From Burkholderiaceae bacterium DAT-1 (lineage in GTDB: Bacteria; Pseudomonadota; Gammaproteobacteria; Burkholderiales; Chitinimonadaceae): a stretch of 64,000 nucleotides of DNA. Of this stretch, positions 16,778 to 25,930 are shown one piece after another. Position numbers and translations under genes: made by a program. Each line of letters starts with the position of its first letter. The first letter of the stretch is position 1. Below the pieces are notes generated by a model. That model worked only from the letters and a program-made list of their open reading frames with translations, did not search any database and had not been told where the DNA came from. The stretch lies in NCBI GenBank assembly GCA_019084025.1, contig JAHRBI010000005.1, forward strand, positions 186,001 through 250,000, written 5' to 3'.

Positions 16778-18930
16778 GGTTTAGGGGCACCTGACGCTGC
16801 AGCCTCTTTGGACTGACGCAAATCGAACAAGGGCAACCCCGGCTGAGGGAGATCCGGCAACAATGCACGTGACTGCGGCGCGTTCGTATCCTGCGTATCC
16901 TTGAGCAGCAGGTAACGACCCTGAGCCAGCGCCTTCGCGCTTTCACCATCGCGAATGACAACCGGGCGCAGGAAAATCATGAGGTTGGTTCGGTCGTTCT
17001 GACGACCTTCGTAGCGGAACAGATTTCCCAGAATCGGAATATCGCCCAGCAATGGAATCTTGCTGATGCTATTGGAGCTATTGTTGGACAGCAAACCGCC
17101 CAGCACAACGATATCGCCATCATCGACAATGACCCGGGTATCCAGTGAACGCTTGTTGGTGACCAAGCCCGTTCCGCCTGTCAGCTGGCTGCTCTTGGTA
17201 TCAATGGCTTGAACCTTCTGCTTCACGTCCAGCGTGATTGCACCGCCATCGGAAATCTGCGGCTTGACTTCGAGGCTGATACCGATGTCTTCACGATTGA
17301 TGGTCTGGAATGGCACAGCCGTGGTTGAAGACTGCTGCTGCGAGCCCGTTACAAACGGTACATTCTGCCCCACGAGAATGCTGGCTGCTTCATTATCCAC
17401 TGTCACCAGATTAGGCATGGACAGCACAGTACCGCCGCCGTTGGACTCTATTGCTGTCGCCAGTATCCCTAGATTAGCGACTTTGCCGCCCTTGAGCGCG
17501 CCATTAATGATGCCGATTGTTCCACCCGACGGCAGAATCGTCCCGCTTGGTGTCTTGCCCTGTGCGACCTGCTGCAGGTTGTATGCAGTTGTCTGGATAT
17601 CTGTACCACCTGAAACGGCGCCACCCAGCGAGCTACCGCCAATGGCTGTCACCTTGTCATTGCCCGCGCCGATCATCCATTGCACGCCAAACTGACCGCT
17701 TTTGCTGACCGACACCTCGGCAACCATCGCCTCGACAAAGACCTGTGCGCGACGCATATCCAGCTTGTCGATCACTTCCTTGATCGGATGATACATAGAG
17801 TCTGGCGCATTGATCAGCAGTGAATTAGTCGCGACATCGGCAGATACCCACACCCCCGGCATGATCTGACCGCCAGTGCTGTTCGTCGCATTCAAATCTG
17901 AGCGGCTGATCGCATTCATGCCCTGCAATGCGCTGCCACCCGTACCCGACTGATTTGCAAGCTGGTTAGGCTGTTGCTGCATGGTCTGGGGAGTATTACC
18001 TTGCGTGCTACCGGTTCCCTGACTGCCGCTATCCTGCCCTGTCAGCACACCTTTCAGTACACCGACCAGCCGCGAAGCATTGGCATTTTTCAGGTAGACG
18101 ATATGAATGGAACCCGTAGCCGCACCGGGCCGATCCAGATCACCCACTACATTTTTAATCTGGCGTAAATGCGAGGGTGCTTCGGAACGCACCAAGAGTG
18201 TATTGGCTCGTACATCGGGAATAATGGATGAGCGACGGACGCCTTCCTGACCAATGACCGACTGACTCTGCACGGCAGGTGTGGTGACTTCAGGCATCAA
18301 ACGGGCAATGGTCTGCGCCACATCGGCAGCTGCCGCATGGTGCAGCGGGATAGATACAATCTCGGCATCCGAGGGCTGATCTATGGTGCCGATGATGTCG
18401 GAAATACGTTTGACGTTATCGGCATAGTCCGTAATCACCAGCGAGTTCGAGCCCGTGTAGGCAGCAATCTGATTATTGACCGTCACCAGCGGACGCAAAA
18501 TTGCCAGCATCTGCACGGCGGATTCATGCTTGAGCGGATAGATCTGGGTAATGATACGGTCACCACTTGCAGCAACCTTATCTTTACGTTTGTAGGTAGG
18601 GCTGTAATGCGTCTTGGCTTGATCTTCGGGAATGATCTTGGCGACGCCGTTCGGCATTTCTACCACGGTAAAATTCAATTGGCGCAACGCAGCCAGAAAA
18701 ATAGGATAGGCATCCTTTTTATCTACCGGACTGCTGGAAATCACATTGAGATTGCCCTTGGCTCGCTGGTCGAGTACAAAATTCTTGCCTGTAATGAGGC
18801 TAATGGCCTTGGCAACTGATTCGAGCGGCGTGTCCACGAAATTCAGCGTGACCTTGCTGGCATCGTCAGCGGCAAACGTCACGCTACACGACAGCAACAG
18901 CGTCAGCAGGAGCTTGTTTATTGTTTTCAT
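16774..18930 (-). CDS. gspD: Type II secretion outer-membrane secretin GspD
   Basis: The 718-residue precursor has a signal peptide (KLLLTLLLSCSVTFA), then N0 (VTLNFVDTPLESVAKAIS) and N1-N3 repeats with GSNSLVITDYADNV. A Gly/Ser/Gln/Asn-rich loop (about 295-345) precedes the secretin domain, which has VPFVTGS, EDIGISLEVKPQIS, VVLGGLLS and IPLLGDIPILGNLF. It forms the outer-membrane channel. GspC precedes by one base and gspE follows with a 4-bp overlap. The short tail after the secretin domain may carry an S-domain for a pilotin (inference). Confidence 0.95.
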   Translation of the reverse strand: MKTINKLLLTLLLSCSVTFAADDASKVTLNFVDTPLESVAKAISLITGKNFVLDQRAKGNLNVISSSPVDKKDAYPIFLAALRQLNFTVVEMPNGVAKIIPEDQAKTHYSPTYKRKDKVAASGDRIITQIYPLKHESAVQMLAILRPLVTVNNQIAAYTGSNSLVITDYADNVKRISDIIGTIDQPSDAEIVSIPLHHAAAADVAQTIARLMPEVTTPAVQSQSVIGQEGVRRSSIIPDVRANTLLVRSEAPSHLRQIKNVVGDLDRPGAATGSIHIVYLKNANASRLVGVLKGVLTGQDSGSQGTGSTQGNTPQTMQQQPNQLANQSGTGGSALQGMNAISRSDLNATNSTGGQIMPGVWVSADVATNSLLINAPDSMYHPIKEVIDKLDMRRAQVFVEAMVAEVSVSKSGQFGVQWMIGAGNDKVTAIGGSSLGGAVSGGTDIQTTAYNLQQVAQGKTPSGTILPSGGTIGIINGALKGGKVANLGILATAIESNGGGTVLSMPNLVTVDNEAASILVGQNVPFVTGSQQQSSTTAVPFQTINREDIGISLEVKPQISDGGAITLDVKQKVQAIDTKSSQLTGGTGLVTNKRSLDTRVIVDDGDIVVLGGLLSNNSSNSISKIPLLGDIPILGNLFRYEGRQNDRTNLMIFLRPVVIRDGESAKALAQGRYLLLKDTQDTNAPQSRALLPDLPQPGLPLFDLRQSKEAAASGAPKP

Positions 18931-18931
18931 G

Positions 18932-19807
18932 TCAGGGCTTGATCCGATAAGTGAGCGTAGTAGGCGAACCGTTCCGCAATACGGTTAGTTTGACCGGCGC
19001 GCTTCCCGAGAAAGCGTTATAGAGTTGCGATACATCTTGAATTTGTCTGAGCGGCTGCTGATTAACGGCCTGAAGCACGTCATCCGGGCTGAGTTGCAGT
19101 AGGCGCATAAACGCCTGATGCTGCGGGCCCGATACGCGCACGCCCTGATCGTTGACCTCGACACCAGCCTGCGAAGCGGTGGCCGCATTCATTTGGAGTG
19201 TCTGCAATAAGTCGTTTCGCCGTACCCCTATGCTCGCCTCATCACTTACGGGGCGCGGATGCATTCTCATCGGCCCCGGCATCGGCCCTTGCACAGCAGG
19301 CGCTGAAGCAGGCACCGCCTCGGGCGTAATGACATTGGGAGGGGGGGTGAGGTTGACCCCTAGATCCGCAGCGGGCTGCTCCTGTAACTCCAGTTTTTCG
19401 CGACGCCCGTTGTTATCGACAATCACGTGCTTGGCTGCAACCTCGATCAGCGTGGCGCCGGGCATGAGCGATTGTCCCACTTTAAAGGCAACATCCTTGC
19501 CATCGGCACCGGCAAATATCGCAGCGGCTTCGCGTGGGTCACGGGATGCAATCACGCCCTTCAATTTAAACGAAAGCGTACTGGCTTCCGCGCCCTCACC
19601 CTGATGAGGTCGGGAAAATAGCCGCTCAAGCGCCCCCATATCGCGGACAGTTGCTGTCGCCTGTGAGGCAGGTGACGCAACCGGCAATCGCGGGCTGGGC
19701 GAGAATATAACCCAGAAAAGCGCAGAAAGTGCCCAGGCAAGCAGTATCAGCAGCACCGCATTCAGCACTTTGTAAGGCCAGGACGATGCTGGAAGGGAAA
19801 TCATCAT
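18932..19807 (-). CDS. gspC: Type II secretion inner-membrane protein GspC with PDZ domain
   Basis: The 291-residue protein has one N-terminal membrane helix (VLNAVLLILLAWALSALFWV), a periplasmic homology region (LSFKLKGVIASRDPREAAAI, then KVGQSLMPGATL) and a C-terminal PDZ domain (LQLSPDDVLQAVNQQPL). The middle is Pro-rich. GspC links the inner-membrane platform to GspD and helps choose cargo. It is the first gene of the gspC-D-E run; a second ATG at 19804 is possible. Secreted proteins such as that at 20841 are potential cargo. Confidence 0.92.
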   Translation of the reverse strand: MMISLPASSWPYKVLNAVLLILLAWALSALFWVIFSPSPRLPVASPASQATATVRDMGALERLFSRPHQGEGAEASTLSFKLKGVIASRDPREAAAIFAGADGKDVAFKVGQSLMPGATLIEVAAKHVIVDNNGRREKLELQEQPAADLGVNLTPPPNVITPEAVPASAPAVQGPMPGPMRMHPRPVSDEASIGVRRNDLLQTLQMNAATASQAGVEVNDQGVRVSGPQHQAFMRLLQLSPDDVLQAVNQQPLRQIQDVSQLYNAFSGSAPVKLTVLRNGSPTTLTYRIKP

Positions 19808-19951
19808 GGTGTGTGTTTATCCGCCATGTATGAAGGTTTATAGGAATTGGCGACAAGGCGGCATTTATATCAGGAAGCGCTAACGACCGCCATGAGAGCA
19901 CACCTGAAATCGGTAAAAGTATTCTCATCAAAAAAATTTTGCGCAAAAAAT

Positions 19952-19980
19952 TTGACAGACGAATTTCACTATGTTTAAAT
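19952..19980 (+). promoter_or_regulatory. Promoter of the first tRNA-Asp
   Basis: TTGACA (19952-19957), 17-base spacer, TTAAAT (19975-19980), then a GC-rich discriminator GCGCGCC. Such discriminators go with stringent control of stable RNA. Confidence 0.75.
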
Positions 19981-20019
19981 GCGCGCCTCTTCGCTGCAAC
20001 GCAAGACACAGCAAGGTTC

Positions 20020-20096
20020 GGAGCGGTAGTTCAGTTGGTTAGAATACCGGCCTGTCACGCCGGGGGTCGCGGGTTCGAGTCCCGTCCGCTCCGCCA
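20020..20096 (+). tRNA. tRNA-Asp (GTC)
   Basis: A 77-base cloverleaf with encoded CCA. The acceptor GGAGCGG pairs with CCGCTCC, the anticodon loop reads CTGTCAC (anticodon GTC), and the T-arm contains GGTTCGAGTCC. Identical to the copy at 20302. Confidence 0.97.
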
Positions 20097-20135
20097 AACC
20101 TACAAGAGTTTCTGTTGATTGTTCGAAAAAATTGA

Positions 20136-20164
20136 TTGACAACAGAAAACGGTGCGATTAAAAT
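20136..20164 (+). promoter_or_regulatory. Promoter of the tRNA-Val/tRNA-Asp pair
   Basis: TTGACA (20136-20141), 17-base spacer, TAAAAT (20159-20164), followed by a TCGCGCCC discriminator. The transcript would start near 20171. Confidence 0.8.
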
Positions 20165-20198
20165 TCGCGCCCTCCGAAAACGAAATTATTCGGATTTC

Positions 20199-20273
20199 GG
20201 GCGGTTAGCTCAGGGGTAGAGCACTGCCTTCACACGGCAGGGGTCACTGGTTCGATCCCAGTATCGCCCACCA
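20199..20273 (+). tRNA. tRNA-Val (CAC)
   Basis: A 75-base cloverleaf with encoded CCA. The acceptor GGGCGGT pairs with ATCGCCC, anticodon stem CTGCC/GGCAG encloses loop TTCACAC, giving anticodon CAC. Confidence 0.93.
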
Positions 20274-20301
20274 ATTTGATGTGCTGATGTATCAGCATAT
20301 T

Positions 20302-20378
20302 GGAGCGGTAGTTCAGTTGGTTAGAATACCGGCCTGTCACGCCGGGGGTCGCGGGTTCGAGTCCCGTCCGCTCCGCCA
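20302..20378 (+). tRNA. tRNA-Asp (GTC), second copy
   Basis: Identical over 77 bases to the copy at 20020. It lies 28 bases after tRNA-Val and is followed by a terminator, so Val and this Asp are one transcript. Confidence 0.97.
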
Positions 20379-20385
20379 ACACATG

Positions 20386-20417
20386 AAAGCCCAGTCTCAA
20401 GACTGGGCTTTTTTTAT
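20386..20417 (+). terminator. Terminator of the tRNA operon
   Basis: Stem AAAGCCCAGTC / GACTGGGCTTT around TCAA, followed by a seven-T run. Confidence 0.95.
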
Positions 20418-20418
20418 G

Positions 20419-20840
20419 TCGCCCGACAGTCATTTCACCCATCCGCACTACTCATTCTGCCCTGTCTTATCCATTCATCTGGGGTACGCCAACCGGGTGA
20501 ATCTTAACAATACCCATCCTCATCACTACCTAATCCGGTCATTTCATTACCAATCTTTACAGTAGCCCCGTGCGGAGAATACGCCAGTCGATGGCGATCG
20601 ACAACTTTTGTCCGTCAAAAAGTGTTTCGGCCATGTTTTTTACGACAGCATCGTCTGAAATTGCAACAAGCCACTGATCGAAAAGGCATTTCTCGTCATA
20701 CTGCGTCGCACTTTGTGATGAACTGATCTCGCTCGCCCCCAAAAAACTCTGATGTAACAAGCACGGGGACGCGCACTGTCCAAGCATATGCTGACCCATA
20801 TGCCTGACAGGATCATTCATTCAACAAGGAGATACTCCAA
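20419..20840. other. Intergenic region before the PKD-domain secreted protein
   Basis: About 420 bases without a convincing gene. An 87-codon frame on the minus strand (20557-20820) has no recognised family or ribosome site and lies where the promoter of the next gene must be. AAGGAGAT (20827-20834) is the ribosome site of the gene at 20841. Nothing else seen. Confidence 0.5.
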
Positions 20841-22709
20841 GTGAGCAATGCATCCAAGCGTTTACTCAACGCCACTACCCTGACGGCCATGTTATCGGCG
20901 GTCGGCCTGAGCTCTGTTTCATTTGCCGCAGCCCCGGAAATCAATCCTGAATCACCCCGCTACGCACATCCATGGCGCCACGGGGTTGTGCCGACACTGG
21001 AGCAGCACGGTAAGATGCAGGCATGGCGTCAGCTGATGCAATCTACAAAGGGCATTTCTGCCGCAGCGACAAACAGTACAAAGACGCTTAGTTTTAACGG
21101 TGGCGTTAATGGTATCGGGGTGACATCTGGCACGCCGAAGGTGTATCTGGTTGTATATGGCAGCCAGTGGGGTGCAGCCAGCACTGATGCAAACGGTAAT
21201 ATGAAGCTGAGCGGCGACTCGCTGGGTGCGGTTCCCTACCTCCAGCAAATGTTCAAAGGTCTGGGTACGAATAATGAGCTGTGGTCTGGCGTCATGACCC
21301 AGTACTGTGATGGTCCACTGGTGGCAAAGGGTGCAACCACCTGCCCGTCCGGCGCACCGCATGTGGGCTACCCGACAGGTGGCGCGCTTGCAGGTATCTG
21401 GTATGACAATTCCGTTGCTTCGCCTTTCAACGCCACTGCTGATCAACTGGCAGCTGAAGCAGTAAAGGCTGCTGCCCACTTCGGTAACACAACAGCCGCA
21501 TCCAACCGTTACGTCCAATACGTGATTCTGTCCCCCACAGGCATGCATCCGGATGGATTTAACACCTCCAGCGGTAACTTCTGTGCATGGCACGACTACA
21601 CAGGCGATACCAATACCTCTTCCCCGTATGGCGATATTGCATTTACCAATATGCCGTATGTGGCAGATGCAGGTTCGAGCTGCGGCCAGAATTACGTCAA
21701 CAAAACCAGTGGTGCGCTCGATGGCTTCTCGCTGGTTGAGGGTCATGAGTACGCGGAAACGGTTACCGATCAGAATCCTGCAGGTGGCTGGATCAATCAA
21801 ATCAGCGGCTCTTCCTTTAATGGCGAAGAAAATGCCGATGAATGCTCGTGGATTTCGTCCGGTCAAGGTGCATCTGCCAACCTCACCTTCGCTACCGGTA
21901 CATTTGCCATGCAATCGACCTGGTCGAACGATACCAACCGTTGCGATCTGACTCATGCGATTGTTACCGGAGGTGGCAGTGGCGGCGGTACCCCGGTTGC
22001 CAACTTCACGTATAGCGCAACGGGTCTGAGCGTAGCGTTTACCGATTCATCCACCGATACCGGCGGCACCATTAGCGCCCGTTCGTGGAATTTCGGTGAT
22101 GGCAGCACCTCGACTGCAACCAATCCAAGCCACACCTATGCTGCAGCGGGCACCTACACTGTCAGCGAGACTGTAACCGATAGCGTCAGTGGTACCACCA
22201 ATACCAAGTCGCAATCTGTTACTGTCAGCAGTGGTGGCGGTGGTGTAACTCAACTACTGGTCAACCCCGGATTCGAGAGTGGCGCAAGCGGCTGGACGCA
22301 ATCCAGCACCAGCATCATTGGTGCAGCAACATCCAAGGCACCAGCTCACGGTGGCACCTACTCCGCGATCCTGGACGGCTATGGCAGCACCCACACCGAT
22401 ACCCTGTCGCAAACCGTGTCGATTCCTGCGGGTAAGACCAGTGCCACACTGACATTCTGGCTGTACATCGCCACCTCGGAAACCACCACCAGCAGTGCGT
22501 ATGACAAGCTCACGCTGACAGGTGTATCGGGTGGTACAACCACGACGCTCGGCACCTATTCAAACCTGAACAAGGGCGCATACAAGCAATACAGCATCAA
22601 TCTGAACAGCTACATCGGCAAGACTGTCACCCTGACCTTTACCGGTAAGGAAGACACCACGCTTGCTACCAGCTTTGTGCTGGATGATCTGGCACTGAAT
22701 GTTCAGTAA
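20841..22709 (+). CDS. Secreted protein with HEYAE motif, PKD domain and C-terminal beta-domain
   Basis: GTG start at 20841 behind AAGGAGAT. The 622-residue protein has a signal peptide (ending near SSVSFAAAP), a ~330-residue N-terminal domain with VYLVVYGSQW, six or more Cys, and VEGHEYAETVTDQNPAGGW, then a GEENADECSW motif. HEYAE resembles the HE-x-x-E of putative metal-dependent proteases, so it may be an extracellular peptidase; not proven. A Gly-rich linker leads to a PKD domain (about 375-455: RSWNFGDGSTSTATNPSHTY). The last ~155 residues look like a carbohydrate-binding beta-sandwich (LLVNPGFESGASGW). Type II secretion by the neighbouring gsp system is plausible. Single gene with a terminator. 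Confidence 0.75.
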   Translation: MSNASKRLLNATTLTAMLSAVGLSSVSFAAAPEINPESPRYAHPWRHGVVPTLEQHGKMQAWRQLMQSTKGISAAATNSTKTLSFNGGVNGIGVTSGTPKVYLVVYGSQWGAASTDANGNMKLSGDSLGAVPYLQQMFKGLGTNNELWSGVMTQYCDGPLVAKGATTCPSGAPHVGYPTGGALAGIWYDNSVASPFNATADQLAAEAVKAAAHFGNTTAASNRYVQYVILSPTGMHPDGFNTSSGNFCAWHDYTGDTNTSSPYGDIAFTNMPYVADAGSSCGQNYVNKTSGALDGFSLVEGHEYAETVTDQNPAGGWINQISGSSFNGEENADECSWISSGQGASANLTFATGTFAMQSTWSNDTNRCDLTHAIVTGGGSGGGTPVANFTYSATGLSVAFTDSSTDTGGTISARSWNFGDGSTSTATNPSHTYAAAGTYTVSETVTDSVSGTTNTKSQSVTVSSGGGGVTQLLVNPGFESGASGWTQSSTSIIGAATSKAPAHGGTYSAILDGYGSTHTDTLSQTVSIPAGKTSATLTFWLYIATSETTTSSAYDKLTLTGVSGGTTTTLGTYSNLNKGAYKQYSINLNSYIGKTVTLTFTGKEDTTLATSFVLDDLALNVQ

Positions 22710-22735
22710 TCCCCCCTGCTGATGCGTGACGGTCA

Positions 22736-22764
22736 AGAGGCCAGCCTAGCTGGCCTCTTTTTTA
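22736..22764 (+). terminator. Terminator of the PKD-domain gene
   Basis: Stem AGAGGCCAGC / GCTGGCCTCT with a CTA loop, followed by TTTTTTA. Confidence 0.95.
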
Positions 22765-22852
22765 TTTCCAATGGATATTACTTCATTCCATTTCAATCTA
22801 TTGATTCTGACGCTACAATCCGTGCATTCTTGCAATTTCGTCTGCACTCGCA

Positions 22853-24601
22853 ATGTCAGTCCAACTCCGCTTGCCTGCCTGGATAAGGCACTACCCCAAA
22901 CACGCGCTCAGTTCGGACGTACTGGCGGGGTTGATGGTCACCATTTTGGTGCTACCACAGAGTCTGGGACTCGCACTGGTAGCGGGTTTGCCGCCACAGC
23001 TCGGGCTTTACGCAGCATGTTTTCCGGTAATTGCGTACGCACTTATTGGTAGCAGCATGGTGCAGGCGGTGGGGCCAGTCGCCATTACCGCCATCATTAC
23101 CTTCTCGGTGCTTCACTCGCTTGCGCCTGCGGGATCTGCTACCTATATAGGACTGGCGGCAGTGCTGTCGCTTATGAGCGGCGCACTCATTCTGGCCTGT
23201 GGCGTATTCAGACTGGGATTTCTTTCGCAATTATTGAGTCGCCCGGTGGTAAACGGCTTTGTAGCTGGATCGGCCATCCTGATTATCATCAGCCAATTCA
23301 AATACGTACTGGGCATTCATCTTTCAGGCAATCAACCCCTCGATACATTGCGTTTTCTGCTCAGTTCGTCTGGCGATATTCAGTTTTATGCTGCCCTGCT
23401 AGGCTTGGGTGCCATGGCCATACTGGCAGCGGGCCGTCTGCTTTTGCCCAAAGTACTGCCGATTCTGGGCATCCCAAGCCAGTACATTCAATTTCTTGTT
23501 CGCCTGTTGCCACTTGCGCTGGTCGTGTTCAGTACCGCGCTGGTTGCCCATTATCAGCTCGACACTCGATACGGGCTCAATGTGGTGGGCCCCATTGCCG
23601 CAGGTTTGCCGGGGTTTAACTGGCCGGATCTGAACCTGATGCAAATGCGAGCCCTGCTCGTGCCAGCCTTGATCATTGCGCTAATTGGCATGGTTCAAAA
23701 TATTTCCATGGCTCAGGCACTGGCGGTAAAGCGTCAGGAAAAAGTTGACCCGAATGCAGAGCTGATCGGATTGGGTCTGGCCAATCTGGTTGCGGCCGGG
23801 TTTGGTGGCATGCCTGTAGGAGGCGGCGTATCGCGATCGGCAATCAATGTGGCGGCTGGTGCCCAGACGCCACTCGCGAGTATCGTGGCCGGACTGTTCA
23901 TGCTCGTACTTGCGGGTGGCGCAGCACAACTGTTTGAACATCTGCCGCTGTCTGTGCTTGCGGCCAGTATCATCGTTGCGGCAGCGACCATGATTGACGC
24001 GAAAGCCATGATTAGAACATGGCGGCACGATCGCGCAGACGGTGTGGCCCTTTTTCTGACGGCTGGTGGTGTGCTGGTATTTGGGCTCAGTATCGGGATC
24101 GCCCTCGGTGTGCTCCTTACGATCGCCACCTTGCTATGGCGTGCCAGTACGCCACATATTGCGGTGGTAGGTCGGATTTCCGGCAGCGAGCACTTCCGGA
24201 ATGTTGAGCGGCATGCAGTTGAGACATTGCCGCATGCCTTATTCATCCGAGTCGATGAGAGTATGGTGTTCAGCAATGTGGCCGCCATCGAGATGCGCAT
24301 CCAGCAGGAGCTGGTTCGGGCGGAAGCCACACATGCAGGCATGCTCAAGCATCTTGTACTGGTGATGACTGCTGTCAATCAGATGGATGCAACGGCCATT
24401 GACGCGCTGATTGAATTAAACCGGGAGCTGAGCGCGAGCGGTATCGTACTGCATCTGGCGGAGGTCAAAGGGCCGATTCAGGATAAGCTATCGAGAACAG
24501 ATTTCTTGCAGAGTCTGACAGGGCAAGTCTATTTATCTGCGCATGCAGCGTATGACACCCTGTCAACCGAAGGTGCACCAGGGGCGCACCCTCAACAATA
24601 A
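22853..24601 (+). CDS. SulP-family anion (sulfate) permease with STAS domain
   Basis: The 582-residue protein has about 12 membrane segments beginning DVLAGLMVTILVLPQSLGLA, the SulP signature, plus VGPVAITAIITFSVL and GLANLVAAGFGGMPVGGGVSRSA. A cytoplasmic STAS domain occupies about residues 440-560 (ALFIRVDESMVFSNVAAIE, NQMDATAIDALIELN). SulP carriers move sulfate, bicarbonate or dicarboxylates; the substrate is not evident. No sulfate-assimilation or carbonic anhydrase gene is adjacent. No clear ribosome site precedes 22853, so the start is less certain than the family. Confidence 0.9.
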   Translation: MSVQLRLPAWIRHYPKHALSSDVLAGLMVTILVLPQSLGLALVAGLPPQLGLYAACFPVIAYALIGSSMVQAVGPVAITAIITFSVLHSLAPAGSATYIGLAAVLSLMSGALILACGVFRLGFLSQLLSRPVVNGFVAGSAILIIISQFKYVLGIHLSGNQPLDTLRFLLSSSGDIQFYAALLGLGAMAILAAGRLLLPKVLPILGIPSQYIQFLVRLLPLALVVFSTALVAHYQLDTRYGLNVVGPIAAGLPGFNWPDLNLMQMRALLVPALIIALIGMVQNISMAQALAVKRQEKVDPNAELIGLGLANLVAAGFGGMPVGGGVSRSAINVAAGAQTPLASIVAGLFMLVLAGGAAQLFEHLPLSVLAASIIVAAATMIDAKAMIRTWRHDRADGVALFLTAGGVLVFGLSIGIALGVLLTIATLLWRASTPHIAVVGRISGSEHFRNVERHAVETLPHALFIRVDESMVFSNVAAIEMRIQQELVRAEATHAGMLKHLVLVMTAVNQMDATAIDALIELNRELSASGIVLHLAEVKGPIQDKLSRTDFLQSLTGQVYLSAHAAYDTLSTEGAPGAHPQQ

Positions 24602-24605
24602 AACA

Positions 24606-24630
24606 GTGCCCGATCGATATGATCAGGCAC
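24606..24630. terminator. Convergent terminator-like hairpin between sulP and the Cys-rich gene
   Basis: Stem GTGCC-GATC / GATC-GGCAC with one mismatch. The minus strand continues TGTTTTATT, so it best serves the gene at 24663. Confidence 0.55.
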
Positions 24631-24662
24631 CGTCCCTGACCGGCTTTCAGCCGGATACATCC

Positions 24663-25433
24663 CTAGTTGATGCTTGTCCAGGATGTGCTGGCAGAGAGAT
24701 TGGCCTGGCCACTGATACGCACAGACTCAGCACCTGCATCAACGCTGATCGCCCATGCATAACGTGCGCCAGTCAATTCGAGCTGTTTGACGACCTGTCC
24801 GTTACGATAACCAACCAGTCCAATGGACATGCGATTATCCATGTAAGAGAACGGCCAATATTGAACGCCATCAAATGAGACCACCGGGCAGGCATTACTT
24901 AATGCAGTCGAATTTGCGTCTGTAAAGCACGCCAGCTTCATACCAGATGGCGGAACCGGTGCATTGGCAGTCGTCACTTGAATCACAACAGGTACGGGAT
25001 TAAATGGCTGACGCACATCTCCACACAGCCAGCCCGTGCGATTACCGGGTTTGCCGCCCCCATATGATTGATCCACCGTTTGTTGCGTCAACCCCATGTC
25101 GATATAATTAGGATCAGCTCCAATTCCACCATTACCGCAATAGCCTTGGCAATAGCAGCCTTTTGGTCCGTTACTCCCTCTGACTTTCGCGGGTGCCACA
25201 CATGTCCAGCCCGTGTTTGGATTGGTTTTGAAATACTTGTTAACTGTACTGCGATATAAGCCCACAAACAGATCGCCTTGATTACCACCAATGGCGTTAT
25301 TGCCGCACGCAGCGCCTGTGCATGAGCACGTAAGGCTTTCTGCATATGCCGGGGTCGTGGCTGCAACACCCCATAAGAGCCCCGAAACAAGGGCAACCAT
25401 TTTCATCCATTTCCTAGCTGTTTTCAGCATCAT
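24663..25433 (-). CDS. Exported Cys-rich protein with two tandem modules
   Basis: The 256-residue precursor has a signal peptide (VALVSGLLWGVAATTPAYA). The mature N-terminus holds two related modules of about 45 residues: residues 36-78 (CSCTGAACGNNAIGG ... TGWTC) and 93-137 (CYCQGYCGNGGIGAD ... TGWLC). Both share C-x-C-x(3-4)-C-G-N, a middle Y and TGW-x-C, suggesting a duplicated disulfide-bonded repeat. The C-terminal ~100 residues are predicted beta-rich with two more Cys. No family recognised. It is followed by very AT-rich DNA upstream, which may mean acquisition by transfer. An envelope or secreted binding role is a guess. Confidence 0.7.
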   Translation of the reverse strand: MMLKTARKWMKMVALVSGLLWGVAATTPAYAESLTCSCTGAACGNNAIGGNQGDLFVGLYRSTVNKYFKTNPNTGWTCVAPAKVRGSNGPKGCYCQGYCGNGGIGADPNYIDMGLTQQTVDQSYGGGKPGNRTGWLCGDVRQPFNPVPVVIQVTTANAPVPPSGMKLACFTDANSTALSNACPVVSFDGVQYWPFSYMDNRMSIGLVGYRNGQVVKQLELTGARYAWAISVDAGAESVRISGQANLSASTSWTSIN

Positions 25434-25930
25434 GATTTACTCCATATTCATACTGATGACATATTTACGGTTCGCGAGACAATGTATCCAATTGGTATTC
25501 AATTATCTCGCTCACGCAGATACAACAGACAACCTTTCATCATTTCACCATCTATTTTCACGAAAAATTTTATGACGTATCCACTTCATCCTCCTTTATC
25601 ATTTTTTAGTAATATTTAGAAAGACTGAGAGTTCCTCCCCCTCAATCCATTATTAAATTCAGTCACTTGCTAATCACCATAGCACACACTTTTGAAACAA
25701 CCAGCCAAATCAATTGAATATTTAAATCAATCAATTTATTTATATAGCAATTAAATTCCCACATATTCAAATACACTGAAATAGTTAAAAGGAACCCACG
25801 ACATGAATTAACTCACCGCAATGGCACGCCACTGGCTGATATACGCTTAATTTGGGATGATCAGGGTAGCATTGCGGTACAATGCCGGTTTTGCCGTTTC
25901 TGTGTGCCTTTTGGGCGCTGTAAAGCCATC
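25434..25930. other. AT-rich intergenic region before hrpA
   Basis: Almost 500 bases without a gene, strikingly rich in A and T between about 25560 and 25810, unlike the rest of the window. It must hold the divergent promoters for the Cys-rich gene and hrpA, but no single promoter stands out. It may be a relic of transferred DNA or a nucleoid-protein-bound region. Confidence 0.6.

Noticed and set aside
20230-20448. A 72-codon minus-strand frame across tRNA-Val and tRNA-Asp
   Set aside because: Its sequence (TGLEPATPGVTGRYSNQLNY) is the familiar false protein read from the antisense strand of tRNA genes.
20557-20820. 87-codon minus-strand frame upstream of the PKD-domain gene
   Set aside because: No ribosome site, no family and position over the expected promoter region of the next gene. 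It cannot be excluded.
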